Assembly: GCA_033977485.1 (NCBI GenBank)
Contig: CM066987.1
Location: 54,214,533 to 54,278,532 of the forward strand
Reading direction: 5' to 3'
Source of the DNA: Hydrangea macrophylla
Taxonomy: Eukaryota > Streptophyta > Magnoliopsida > Cornales > Hydrangeaceae
DNA length: 64,000 nt
Position 1 is the stretch's first letter. Each line of letters begins with the position of its first letter. Below the pieces are notes generated by a model. The model saw nothing but the letters and a program-made list of their open reading frames with translations. It was not told the origin of the DNA and did not search any database. Below are positions 1-31,600 of the stretch, one piece after another. The position numbers and the translations under genes were made by a program.

Positions 1-20245
<20,245 letters not shown>

Positions 20246-21549
20246 ATTCAAACAAGATGAACCATTGAGGGGACCGATACAATTCCGGTCTTTTTTGGGG
20301 TATTCCAAGAAGTTTGGAGAACAAGATATTTTTTGATGCTTAGCTTTCCCTGTATGCGTATAAGAAGGGTTTTAGAAACTCTCTTGTTCTTACTTGGCAT
20401 CTCAGCCCATCATTGTATTCATAATGAGGATTAAGGATAACCTGTTCACCATTTTGAGGTTTTAATTTGAGACCTTTGCTGACAAGGGCTGTTGTAACAT
20501 GGAAATAATGGTGCAGATGATTATTAAAATCTATTTGAGAATTGGTACTTTTTTGTGGGAGTCTATTTGCCACCTTTCTTTCCAAGCAATCTAGTTGCTG
20601 CAAATTATTAGCTTTCTTTTCTTTTTTATTTCCGCTCCCATGTGGGTAAGCTTAACTTGTATAAACAACATAGAACAACTAATTCATAATCCAAAATGCT
20701 TTGCCTATTGTACCATAACAGTAGTGAGTGGTATAACCACTGTCACATGTAGTACAACTGTTAAAGCATTTGAGAACTAAATTTGGGAAATATAGAATTA
20801 TTCAAATAAAAATGGTGGGAGCTATTAAATATGACCACTAAATTGCTCTCTACAACCCCTTAGTTCACTTAGGTGGGGTAGAAAGTAATTAGGTCAATTA
20901 CACTAATATTTCTTGAGATTTGAGTTTATTTTAGCAAGTCCATAAGTTTGATGAAATATCAATCACTTCCCATTGAGGTTAATTAACTAGTATGTCATAG
21001 TCAGTCCCTTAATAACAAAAACAGCATTTCAAGAACTTGAAAAGTATGAATATGGCCCAATTGAGAGGCAAAATTTTGAGAATATTCATTAATTAATGTC
21101 AAAATTTCCGGTAGTTGTATCATAGCATCGGTATGCGGTACAATCGATCACTACCACAACATATAGTACATCTATTAAAGCATTTTTGTAAATCAAATGT
21201 GAGAAGCATAGTATTATTTAAATTTTTGCATTTCTCTTTTTTTTTTTTTGAAGGAATAAATTTTTGCATTTCAATATCCCCTTATCTGAACAATCATTAA
21301 GAAATTAACATTTTTGTGATGATTTTTTTTTATCTTTTTTCTCTTTATTAAGTTTCAATATTGTTCTTTAAAAAATTTATACAAGCATGAAAAGTGGGAT
21401 ATGTCATGATACTTATGACTTATGAGGCTATAAATTTGACAAATATGGATACAGAATGAGGTATGAAAATTTTAAGTTTCTAATTTATAGTATTTATGCA
21501 TTTATTAGTAAATCGGGCACATTATGTTCATTTCACTAATTCCTGTTGG
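20246..21549. other. IPMDH 3' UTR and intergenic sequence
   Basis: The sequence just after the IPMDH stop is presumably 3' UTR; no polyadenylation site could be fixed. A roughly 100-bp diverged direct repeat occurs at about 20706-20810 and 21114-21222 (shared AGTACAWCTRTTAAAGCATTT). No gene seen. An 87-codon minus-strand ORF at 20340-20603 shows no recognisable domain and is probably chance. Confidence 0.5.
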
Positions 21550-22444
21550 GTAAGTGTAGACACCCCATTTTTGCCCAACCCAATCATTTCAAAAATAAAG
21601 TGCTCATTGACACGAGCCTATCATCTTTTGAATCATCTCAATTTGATCTCAAATGGAAAAGATATTGCCAATCAAAGCTATGAGGTCAAAAGGTCAACAA
21701 TCTCACATGCACCCGACCACACATGATTTTTTTTGTCTCCACAAAAATTTGAGAAAACTTTCGGTGGATTTACCAAAGGAGAAAAAAAAAAAAAAAAACA
21801 GCACATAGATGTGCTAGGATCCCAATCTCATGACATTTTTTTTCTTTACTTTTCCCTCTTTTCTCCCATCACTCACTTCTTTGTCTCACACTCTCCTTTC
21901 TTTTACTTTTCTTATTTTTCTCCCTTTTCTCTTCTCTCCGATAGAAATACTCACATTCCCATCTGCACAAAGGGGGGAGAACCCCACTCCCTCACCTCCT
22001 TCTCATCTCTCTTCTCAAATTCAATCACCATTGAAGAACCAAGTCCATTTTGCCAAAGTTCACTGTTGTGATGATAATCAAGGAATCACCACGAATTCAT
22101 TTTTGATTCAAATCAAATGAAACCAATTGGAGAGTGTTGTTAACTCAATGATATTGGTCTATGATTTTTCTCAGAATTTTAAAAAATCAGATGACCCATT
22201 TTTAAAGCACAAATACACAAGGCATACAATCTGCCAAAAACATCACAGCAGTAACACTAGATCACGTTCACTGTTTGGACTACTTCAAGATTTTTTCTTC
22301 ACTCCATTTTTTTGTCCATTAACTATAGCCTCTTAACTACGTCTGTGAATTTTTTTGATTTTTTTTGGATCAGTTTAGTGTTTGTAAAAAATCGTCGAAT
22401 TTCAGTCGACAGTGCAGTCCCTATTTCTGAGTAGTGGTGTCAAA

Positions 22445-22676
22445 CGGGCCGGGCCGGGCTCGGTCAAAGCGGGCTTGACCGGGCTTCGGGCCGGGCCGGG
22501 CCGGGCTTAACTTAAAATCGGGCCGGGCCGGGCCGGGCTTCGGAAGGGAGGGGGGATGTCCGCCCCGGACCGGTGGCCCGGGCTCACTAGGGCCGGGCCG
22601 GGCCGGGCTCGTGGACGGGCTCATGGACGGGCTCGTGGACGGGTTCGTGGACGGGCCCATAAACGGGCCGGGCCGG
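22445..22676. repeat. Left subterminal GGGCCGGGC array of the hAT element
   Basis: Dense repeats of CGGGCCGGGCC and CGGGCTTCGGG, plus four CGTGGACGGGCT-type units near 22610-22650, in otherwise AT-rich sequence. The placement matches the transposase-binding subterminal motifs known for Ac and related hAT elements; binding is inferred. Confidence 0.8.
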
Positions 22677-23457
22677 GCCGGAGTTTTGGGGGGGAAAAGT
22701 TTTTCTTTTAAAGTTTAATGTTTGGGAATTGGGGGGAGTTTTGACTTTTACTCTTTTTTTTTTATATGTTTAGTTTATGCACTAATGATTAGTGATTACT
22801 AAAAAAAATTTGTTTAACAAAAAAAAAAAAAGTAAATAATATTTATTATTCAATAAAAATTAATGAGATTACTATTATTTGATATTTAAAAATTATAGTC
22901 TAATAAAATATAAAGATTACTTATCATAAATTGTACAATAAAAAGTAAAGATTTATTCATTAATGATTACATTGATTAGTGATTACTAAAAAAAGTTCAT
23001 TCAAAAAAAAAAGTAAAGAATATTTATTATTCAATAAAAATTAAAGAGATTACTAGTATTTGATATTTAAAAATTGTAGTCTAATAAAAAATAAAGATTA
23101 TTATCATTAATTTCAATAATTTGTATAATAAAAAATAAATATTTATTCATTAATGATTAGTGATTACTAAAAGTTTAAAAAAAGTTCATTCAAAAAAAAT
23201 AATAAAGAATTTTTATTATTCAATAAAAATTAAAGAGATTACTACTATTTGATATTTAAAATTATAGTCTAATAAAAAATAAAGATTACTTATCATTAAT
23301 TTGTATAATAAAAAGTAAAGATTACATTTTACAGAATTGGATTTTTTTTTTTAAAAAGCCGTTCACAGTTTATACTCATGCGGGCCAGGAGTATTACAAT
23401 TGATTTGTTTGGAACTAAATGATCTTCAACTATATTCAGTCTTCAATTCTTGATTCT

Positions 23458-25584
23458 TCAATTTTCTTCCGTAACTTCCAAATTTGCGAAGTCTTCAAGA
23501 ATAGGATCTTGGCGGTTTTGAGTTCGATATTGTGCACGGTCCCAATCCTTCAAGCACATCAAGCAGTCAAGCATATCAGGAGATAATCTGCTCCTCCTTT
23601 CCTCTAGCACCCTTCCACCTACACTAAAAGCAGACTCCGATGCAACTGTGGAAGCCGGAGGAGTTAGTAGATCACGAGCCATGATGGAAAGAACAGGGAA
23701 AGTTCTTACATGTTCTTTCCACCATGTCAAAAGATTTAAATCGACCATTTCCTCGTTGGTTAATCGACTTTCCCACTCTGTTTCTCGATACTTATTTAAT
23801 TCACCAAGAATGTTAGAGCTACTTACAAATGATTGACTAACACCCTTTTGTTTCTTTCGGCTGAGAAACTGGCTCGCCCAAGAACCACCTGACGCTCCCG
23901 AACTTAACTCAATATTAGAAGTAGAAGAAGAAGTAGCACTTTCTTTATTTGTATATTTTTCATAGTAAATACGAAATAAAGATTCCAAAGTATTTTCCAT
24001 TTCAGAAGTAGTTATTTCTAGACCAGGCTCACCATCTGGTCCTTGCATCAATTCAGATATTTGTTTAACCATTTCACAAACACCATCAAAATTGATTCTA
24101 GGATCCAAGATTGCAGATAAGTAAAATACAGGTGGAATGTAAGACCAATATTTTTTAAACTTTTTTTCCATTTTCTCGCAAATATCAATAAAAATGTCAT
24201 TTTTTTGTTTATAACTATGAAATGTATGAGCCATATTATATAATTCCATAAGAACTAAACAAGAAGTAGAATAGTAAACACCGGAAAGTTTATTTGTAGC
24301 ATTGTAAAATACTTCTAAAAATCCATGAAAGTCAAATGCCATATCCCAATCGTTTGAAGTCAAGTTTAGTGATGGATAATTAAAATTAACAAATTGAGTA
24401 ATAATATTACTATACTTTTTACAAGAATCTATCATAAGATAAGTAGAATTCCAACGAGTTTTAATATCAGTTTGCAATTTCTTTGGATTAAGACGATTTT
24501 GTTTACAAACACCATAAAATGCTTGTAGACGCTTAGGCGTTGAACAACAAAAGACCACTGCCTCTCTAATTTTAAGTATGTGATCATCAATTTTTGTTAA
24601 TCCATCTTGGATAATCAAATTAATGATATGACATACACAACGACCATGAAATAATTTTCCATTCAACATTGAGCGCATAAGATCTTTAAACATATTAATA
24701 GCATTTGTATTAGCACTAGCATTGTCAAAAGTAATGCTTATAATTTTTTTCATAATATCATACTCATTAAAAACATTGATTATATAGTTATATATATTTT
24801 CACTAGTATGAGGATAGTCTAATGCACGAAAAGCAATGATATTTTTATTCATATTCCAATTTTCATCTACAAAATGCGCCGTTATACATATATATCCCGT
24901 TTTATTACAACCAGTCCACAAATCGGAAGTGCATGCAATTGTACAATTAAAAGTAGAAAAATTCTCAATTAATTTTTTTTTGGTTTGTTGAAAAACAGAT
25001 TGTATATCACTTCTAAGAGTATTTCTAGTAATAGGTTGGTAGGCTGGTTGTAAAAAAGTTTGAATAAAACGTGTAAAACACTCTTCTTCAACTAAAGTAA
25101 AAGGCATATCGGATGCACAAACAAATTTTGCCAAGCCTTCCCTCATTTTTTTTTGATTATAAAGAAAAGTTCCAACACTTGTGCCAGTAGAAGCAGAAAT
25201 TTGGGATTGTACTAGGCCGTCCGCTTGAGCGGTACCTGCTTCCCATGCACCTTTATGTTTGCTCATGATGTGCCTTTTAAGTGTATTATTTCCTCCACCT
25301 TTGTAAGAAAATTTGAGTCCGCATATTTTGCAAATAGCTCCATTTTTTTCGTCATTTAATTTAAAAAATAACCAAACAGGTGATTTTAATTTTCTTTCAG
25401 TGGTGGGACTTGGATCATTAGGATTTGAAGGAGATGGTTCAGATGGAATAGACCCCATAATTTCAACGTCGTCATCATCCTCCAATTCCAATTCATTAAT
25501 CTCATTTCTTTCCCCATAATCTAAATTTTCAAAGTCATAAGTTGGGCCTTCCCTAGTTTTTGAAGATCTTGAGTGAGATGCCAT
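23458..25584 (-). CDS. hAT-family transposase with BED zinc finger, 708 aa, intact
   Basis: The protein should bind the element ends and cut and paste the transposon in the nucleus. Start chosen at ATG 25584 (MASHSRSSK), because the upstream in-frame codons read as low-complexity leader. BED zinc finger at residues ~68-110 (C85, C88, H105, H110). The hAT catalytic core shows CTSDLWTG (D221), ITFDNASANT (D287), then RCVCHIINLI at ~315-324. The C-terminal dimerisation/catalytic region ~600-690 has LNLLTWWKEH, FPVLSIMARDLL and SESAFSVGGRVL, with the third acidic residue about E650. An acidic N-terminus (EDDDDVE) precedes the finger. Length fits RICESLEEPER/DAYSLEEPER-like plant hAT proteins. No stop or frameshift, in contrast to every other transposon ORF in the window. 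Confidence 0.96.
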   Translation of the reverse strand: MASHSRSSKTREGPTYDFENLDYGERNEINELELEDDDDVEIMGSIPSEPSPSNPNDPSPTTERKLKSPVWLFFKLNDEKNGAICKICGLKFSYKGGGNNTLKRHIMSKHKGAWEAGTAQADGLVQSQISASTGTSVGTFLYNQKKMREGLAKFVCASDMPFTLVEEECFTRFIQTFLQPAYQPITRNTLRSDIQSVFQQTKKKLIENFSTFNCTIACTSDLWTGCNKTGYICITAHFVDENWNMNKNIIAFRALDYPHTSENIYNYIINVFNEYDIMKKIISITFDNASANTNAINMFKDLMRSMLNGKLFHGRCVCHIINLIIQDGLTKIDDHILKIREAVVFCCSTPKRLQAFYGVCKQNRLNPKKLQTDIKTRWNSTYLMIDSCKKYSNIITQFVNFNYPSLNLTSNDWDMAFDFHGFLEVFYNATNKLSGVYYSTSCLVLMELYNMAHTFHSYKQKNDIFIDICEKMEKKFKKYWSYIPPVFYLSAILDPRINFDGVCEMVKQISELMQGPDGEPGLEITTSEMENTLESLFRIYYEKYTNKESATSSSTSNIELSSGASGGSWASQFLSRKKQKGVSQSFVSSSNILGELNKYRETEWESRLTNEEMVDLNLLTWWKEHVRTFPVLSIMARDLLTPPASTVASESAFSVGGRVLEERRSRLSPDMLDCLMCLKDWDRAQYRTQNRQDPILEDFANLEVTEEN

Positions 25585-26092
25585 TTTTTTTTTAAATAAA
25601 AAAAAAGAGGGGAAAGAAATATAAAAGATTAAAAATACTAACAATTAAATAAGCAACTAATAAACCAAGAAGTGAAACAATAAATAAATTTACCTCAACT
25701 TATAGTAGTAAAAGAAGAAGTGAACAACTATAAATTATAATAAGACTTGAGACTTGAGAGCTTGTAAGTTCAAGTTGTAGAAGACTAGAAGTGCCTTTAC
25801 AAATTAGAGCTTTGATAATTGAATCACCAACTTGTAGAGTAGAAGTGCTTGTAGACTTGTAGTTTATGGAGTAGTATAGAGAAAGTAGAGAATAGAGAGA
25901 GATAATTGATTTTTGTATGAGAAAATATGTTGTGGGAGGTTTAGTATTTATAGAAAATGGGCTAAGGGGTATTTTGGGAAGTCAAAAAGCACATTTACCT
26001 TTTTACCCCCAAAACTAGCCGTTTTATAGCCGTTAGAGGGGTAAAAAATGGGAAAAAAATTGAAAAGGGGCCAAACTAGCCGTTATGGCCAC

Positions 26093-26325
26093 GGGCGGGC
26101 CTACCGGGCCGGGCTTCGGGCCGGGCCACAACGGCTAGCTTATCCGGGCTAGAGGGCCGGGCTAGCGGGCCGGGCCGGGTTTCGGGCAAAGGAGCGGGCC
26201 GGGCCGGGCCGTGGACGGGACCAAGGGTGTCCACCCCGGACCGGACAAAAGTGCTCGGGCTTAGCGGGCCGGGCCTATGCCGGGCAGGGCCGGGCTCGGG
26301 CCGGGCCGGGCCAACCCGACCCGAT
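26093..26325. repeat. Right subterminal GGGCCGGGC array of the hAT element
   Basis: Repeats of CGGGCCGGGC, GGGCTTCGGGCC and CTAGCGGGCCGG fill the right end up to the TIR. This mirrors the left array and includes the same GTCCRCCCCGGACCGG word (26228-26244, compare 22558-22574). Confidence 0.8.
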
Positions 26326-26833
26326 TGACACCTCTATTTCTGAGTAAGGGTGCTTCTAAACTCACTTTTTCCCAATCTCCAAAAGATATTGCAAAATGGT
26401 TTTCTATCATGGAAACTAGACTCATTTGGGAACTTTCTCTCAAAATTTCAAAAAATTGGGAACAACAGAATCTCTCCATTCCATTTTTGGAAGATTTCTC
26501 TCAAAACTGTGAAAAAAACTGCACTCTGACATGAATTTTTGTAAAAAAAACTTTCCTTCTATCTCTTTCATTGGGGGGTTTTGATCTTTTTCAAATGAAT
26601 AAATTATAGTATATTAGAAAACTTTTAAGAAAAAAGAATAAAAAACAGAAAACAAAAAAAAAAGAAATTTTTTTTTTCTTTTTTACCAAATATTCACGTT
26701 TATCAAGTTGTTCAATAACTTTGATAAATGGAAATTTGAGCATCTTTCTACTTCTACTAAAATCGAATATGCCTAACTTATCAAGTTGATCAATAACTTT
26801 GATAAAAGGAAATTCGAACATTTTCTTTCTTTT

Positions 26834-27187
26834 GGGCACCGACCCTTACTTTCGGCATAAAAAATAAAATACAAAAAAAAATCTCTTTTCTTTATTTTGG
26901 GCACCGACCCTTACTTCCGGCATTAAAAAATAAAAATACAAAAAAAAAATATATTTTCTTTGTTTTGGGCACCGACCCTTACTTCCGGCATAAAAAAAAT
27001 AAAAATACAAAAAAAATCTCTTTTCTTTGTTTTGGGCACCGACCCTTACTTCCGGCATAAAAAAATAAAATACAAAAAAATATATTTTCTTTCTTTTGGG
27101 CACCGACCCTTATTTTCGGCATAAAAAAATAAAAATGCAAAAAAATCTCTTTTCTTTCTTTTGGGTACCGACCCTTACCTCCAGCAT
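26834..27187. repeat. Tandem repeat in the solo LTR, about 65-bp unit, six copies
   Basis: GGGCACCGACCCTTACTT recurs at 26834, 26899, 26967, 27034, 27098 and 27163, each followed by CCGGCATAAAAAA, an A-rich stretch and TTTTCTTT. Short minus-strand ORFs across it are repeat translations, not genes. Confidence 0.92.
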
Positions 27188-28005
27188 AGGGATAAAAGAA
27201 CAAAAAAATAAAAAACACAAAAATACAAAAAAAAAACCACTTCATTCTCCACTCACTTGCACAAGCTCGCTTCAATCACAATCACTTTTCAAAATTCCTA
27301 GTTACACCATTTTTTTCACTCAAATCATTTTTTTCAAAACTCACTCTTTCAAAGGTTAAAGTCTAGGACTACACCGTACATGTTAAAGTTCCTAGCTACA
27401 TTATCTTTGATCAAAATACTACTTCACACTTACACGGTCTAGATCGACCAACTTTTTTAAAACACTTGCACACACATACACACACATGTACAAAGCATAG
27501 AACTACGTACGGCCTGATTCTCGACTTGAGATACGTATGCAACCCCTCACTTGGATGCGGTCATAACCACATTTTTTTCAAAAACTTATACATTCTCACA
27601 CTTTCTTTCTTTTACTTATGCCCCATTATCATGAAAATCACTAGAATTGGCAACCATGCTTTGCATGGATGTTCGAGGGTGCCTAACACCTTCCCTCGAC
27701 ATAATCGAGTCCCCGAACCCATATTTTAAAAGATCTCTGGTTTTCGCATGCCTATTCAGAGTCACACTTTTAAATGGCCAACTTTTCTCAAAACTGTTTT
27801 TTTCAAAAATCAAAGATGAATTACTTTAATTGTCTTTGCAGGGGTCCTAACACTCCAAATGTTAGGTGGCGATTCTGAACATTTCAAATAGGCCCTACCA
27901 TACTCTTTTTACCACTCCCAATAAAATTCGTTGCATTTCACTCACTTTCAAAAGAAGCCAAGCCCACACCGACAGCCAGACTGCACTAAAAGTGCGGGCG
28001 CGACA

Positions 28006-28635
28006 GTAAGTAATGTTAGAATTCTCATATTTGAATCCCAATTTAGTTCCCAATAAATTTTTTTTTTTGGTTAACTGGAATAATACAAACAACAGCTTCT
28101 TCTGGTAAAGGGAGTGCCAGTACAATCTGCCAACGAACGCAGAGAAAGAGACAAAGGAGGAGAATCAAGTTTTACAAAATGTTCATTTTAATTAACCTCT
28201 AAATCTGCAACAATGTAAGCACAGTGGTTGAATTCTCTCTTGGTATGTGACATAGCACCCTTGACATAATGAATGATGGATGGTGACAGTGGAGGATAGT
28301 TTCCAAATTCTATAACAATTGTAATTATATATTATAGAAGTGCTCAGTGGTGCCACATAACGCTGCAAACTATACAACTGACAATCTTTATCCAATATTC
28401 CTTTATGAAAAAAAACAAAAGAAAGGAAACAAAAAAGAAAGAGAGAAAAAGAGAGTATGGGTTAAGTGAAATACGAACAAATACTCAGGGGAGTTCAGTG
28501 ATATAATAGCAAACCTAGAGGGCTAACGCATATAAAACCAAAACGCAGGAGTTCATTGCTAAACGAGCTTATTTCTTCAGCGATGAACCAACTATTTAAC
28601 CTTCCATTCCATCTCGCGCGAAATTGGCCATCTCG

Positions 28636-28672
<37 letters not shown>

Positions 28673-28680
28673 TGGCTAGT
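28006..28680 (+). promoter_or_regulatory. Upstream region and 5' UTR of the BRIZ-like gene
   Basis: About 675 bp between the solo LTR and the start codon. A (CT)n microsatellite at 28638-28670 lies directly before the ATG, a common feature of plant 5' UTRs. No convincing TATA box could be assigned. Confidence 0.5.
28638..28670 (+). repeat. (CT)n microsatellite in the 5' UTR
   Basis: About 16 CT units ending 11 bp before the BRIZ-like start codon. Confidence 0.9.
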
Positions 28681-31600
28681 ATGTCAGAGGCCACCTCAAC
28701 AAGTGCCGGCACACTCGTCGCCGGAGCCTCACCGGAAGACATGTTCCGGCCGTCTACCGCCATGGCTTCCGGGGATCACAGTGATTCATCTTCCTTCGCA
28801 TCTAACCTCACTCAGGCCTTTCCTTTCTCTTCCGGAAACCCTAGAATCGAAGAGACCAGAGGTCTCATGCATCTCTACCGCGACGATGATGTCACCTCCG
28901 AACTACCTGTAAGCTTAGGTTCTCCATCGCTCTCTTTATTCTGAATCAATCAATTCTCTTCATTTTTAATATATAATTTTGAGTTCTCATATGAATTTGA
29001 TCATATTAGGGTTTGTTTAGTGTTTTTCGTGAAATGGAAACTCTTCTGTTGCATGTGTAGAGTAGTGGAAATGTAGAGAAGAGAAGGTTTTGGACAAAAC
29101 AGTCCGGATCTTAAGCGGGTGTAAAAGACGGACTTTGGGACCACTTTCATTTTCGCTTTTTTCCGTCGCTAAAACAATGATTTTTAGCGACAGAAAAATT
29201 TTATCGCTAAAACTAAAAGTGGTCCGCCCCAAAGTCCACCACTCAACACCTGCACCTGATCCTCATCATTGGACAAAATGGGTATTTTATAAAAAGATTT
29301 GAGTAAAACTCATCACTCATGGTACGCGTTGGAGAGCATTATACCAAATCAAGCTTTTACACATATGGGTAAGGATTGGAGATGGTCTTAGGTTATCCAT
29401 CGCTCTATTTATTCTGAGTCAATCAATTCTCTTCATGCTATATATAGTCAAAATGTTGAGTTCTCCCATCCTTACCCGAAACCCGTACCAAATTTAAATT
29501 TGGTTCAGAACCCTCAAATACCTACTCTAGCCCTTGACTCACACCCATATCAAATTGAGTTTTACTCAAAACCAGAACCAAATTGAAACTACAGACTCAA
29601 ATTTGGATATGGGTTTGAGAGGATGTTGGCTTTTTTTTTTTTAAACTCAAATTTGATTTGATATGGGTTTGAGTAAGGTTTGGAGATACCTTTACTCAAA
29701 TTCTAAGCTCATATGAGGGAAAGTAATAATATCATAAAGATGGTTGAGTATGACCATTGAAGTCCTCCATACCAAATGAAGCTTTGACTCAAATTTGAAT
29801 TTGAGTAAAAATTTGAGTAAGGGCTGGAGATGGCCTTAGGGTTTGTTTTTTAGTGTTTGAAATTCGATTGTTTGTGAAATGGCAACTTTTGTGTTTTATG
29901 TGTAGAGTAGTGAAAATGTGGAGAAGAGAAGTTTGTTAATTCAACAACTTAAAACAAAGAAATAACAGATTGTTTGTATCTCTTTCATCCTTTTTTCCTA
30001 GAACTTTGGGTTCGTATGATATGTTTGGTTGCTGTGAAAATATCAAGTATAGATCAGAATTCAAAATTTTGAAACTTCCATGGCTTATGGGACCTAAGGA
30101 AGCCAACTCCTTTACTCATCTAAAATTGAAAGAGCTGATTCATGCAAAAATTTATTGGATTATATTATCCTATGTTTGCGTACAAGAGAATTGAGGGTCA
30201 AAATGTCAAGAGACTAATGTTTAAGAAGGACTTTAATCAAGACTAAATTGTTGTAGGAAACTTCAATAATCTGTTCATGTTGCCGAAAACATAAGGATAA
30301 GAAGAGATAATCTGTTTAGAACTTTAGACAAGGGTGGTTACTTAAGAACATTGTAAACTTTAACGTGGTGGTGCTGGGCCCAACAAAAATAACTTGGCAA
30401 AGCATGTGCTAAAAGAAAATAGTATTGAATAAAGATTACCCTTCAGAATTCATGGGTGCGCCTCCCTTTAGGTACTTTTAACACATATTTACTTTTAACA
30501 AAAAAGAAAAGAAAATCTAGATTACACTTGGTTGATATAAATTTTTATTCTGTCGTTTCTAAGTAATGGAATCAAGAATTTTAGAACTTGATTTCTTTTC
30601 TTTGCCTTAATGTTTTCATCAAAAAACCAAAACACAGTTGCTTAGTACATTTACAATTTCGAGTATTAGTAAACAGTAGGAGAATAAAAGTAGGAGTGGT
30701 ATATCATTTTGCATACATGGCAATATTTGGAACCATAAGTTGTGTTTCATTGATAGTAGGATTGCTTTTTCTATTTGGAAGTATCTTGTATCTGTGCAAG
30801 GCTTTAGTTGCCTTTACATTTGAATTGTATCATTTGTGTTTTGAGCTGATTTTGCACTTGTGTGGTCGAATCACTTAAGTTTAGATTTGAAACCGCAGTT
30901 ATGAAGCTAAAAAAACTGATTAATTGTCTTTCATTGATTTCTGATATTGTTTAGGTTGGAAGGAAACCTCTTGTTTGTGTGCTTGGGGTGCCGAATCACA
31001 TGACATATGCAGATTTTTGTCAGTTTTGCGGTTCATTTATCCAGCATATGTTAGAAATGCGAATTGTCAGGTTTGATTCTTGAGCTACAACTGTTGCAAA
31101 TCATGAGTCAATTTGGTGAAGATTATGATCGTGAATCTTAATGTCCAATTTTTCTAGAAGACAAATAACAGCATTATGTGTATATTCATATAATGGGAGA
31201 GGCTCTTAAGTGAACTGGGTAGTGAACTAACACAGTGAACTGGGCTTTTAAGCCTAAAAAACCTGCAGATCAGCGGGACGGGGCGCTGGTCAGCGGGGGC
31301 AGCCCGCGGGTTTTTTTAGGTTTAAAAGCCCAGTTCACTGGGTTAGTTCACTTAAGAGCCTCTCCCTTCATATAATAACACATGTACATAGCTTGAATTG
31401 AACAACAATACAATTGGCCTAAGTTTTATGCAATACCAAGCCTTGAAATAGTGGAAGTTTTTCAGTAAAAACTAAGAACTTAGAAGTTAAAAGTCAAAAA
31501 CTATGAATCGTGAATTGCATTGAATCATGGATCTTATCATGTTGTATGAAACTCAAATTCGACCCGTATGGATAGACAGATACTAACAACCATTCCTTAT

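Larger units (their letters stand above)
22432..26336 (-). mobile_element. Complete hAT transposon, 3905 bp, apparently autonomous
   Basis: Terminal inverted repeats TAGTGGTGTCAAACGGG and TAGAGGTGTCAATCGGG (other strand) are flanked by a perfect 8-bp duplication TTTCTGAG at 22424-22431 and 26337-26344. The element encodes one uninterrupted 708-aa transposase on the minus strand, with GC-rich subterminal repeat arrays at both ends. Everything needed for mobility in this superfamily is visible, so it may be active or recently active. Confidence 0.95.
21555..28005 (+). mobile_element. Solo LTR of a Gypsy-type retrotransposon, split by a hAT transposon
   Basis: The LTR starts TGTAGACACCCC and ends GTGCGGGCGCGACA, with an exact 5-bp target duplication GTAAG at 21550-21554 and 28006-28010. 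Removing the nested hAT and one copy of its TSD (3913 bp) leaves about 2.54 kb. The 3' part contains TTAGGTGGCGATTCTGAAC (about 27860), a motif common in LTR ends of Tat/Ogre-like Gypsy elements. No internal domain is present, so it is a product of LTR-LTR recombination. A related LTR starting TGTAGACACC on the minus strand lies at 48447. Confidence 0.88.

Noticed and set aside
20340..20603. 87-codon minus-strand ORF after IPMDH
   Set aside because: No recognisable domain, lies in the IPMDH 3' UTR region, and no promoter or codon evidence.
21860..22071. Ser/Phe-rich ORFs at the start of the solo LTR
   Set aside because: Pyrimidine-rich LTR leader sequence, no conserved domain.
22421..22660. 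Pro/Ser/Gly-rich ORF on the minus strand
   Set aside because: Translation of the hAT subterminal GGGCC array.
26591..27275. Several minus-strand ORFs rich in Phe and Lys
   Set aside because: They are translations of the 65-bp tandem repeat and A/T tracts.
28624..28680. N-terminal extension of the BRIZ-like ORF (Ser/Leu repeat)
   Set aside because: It is the (CT)n 5' UTR repeat and has no ATG; the first ATG is at 28681.
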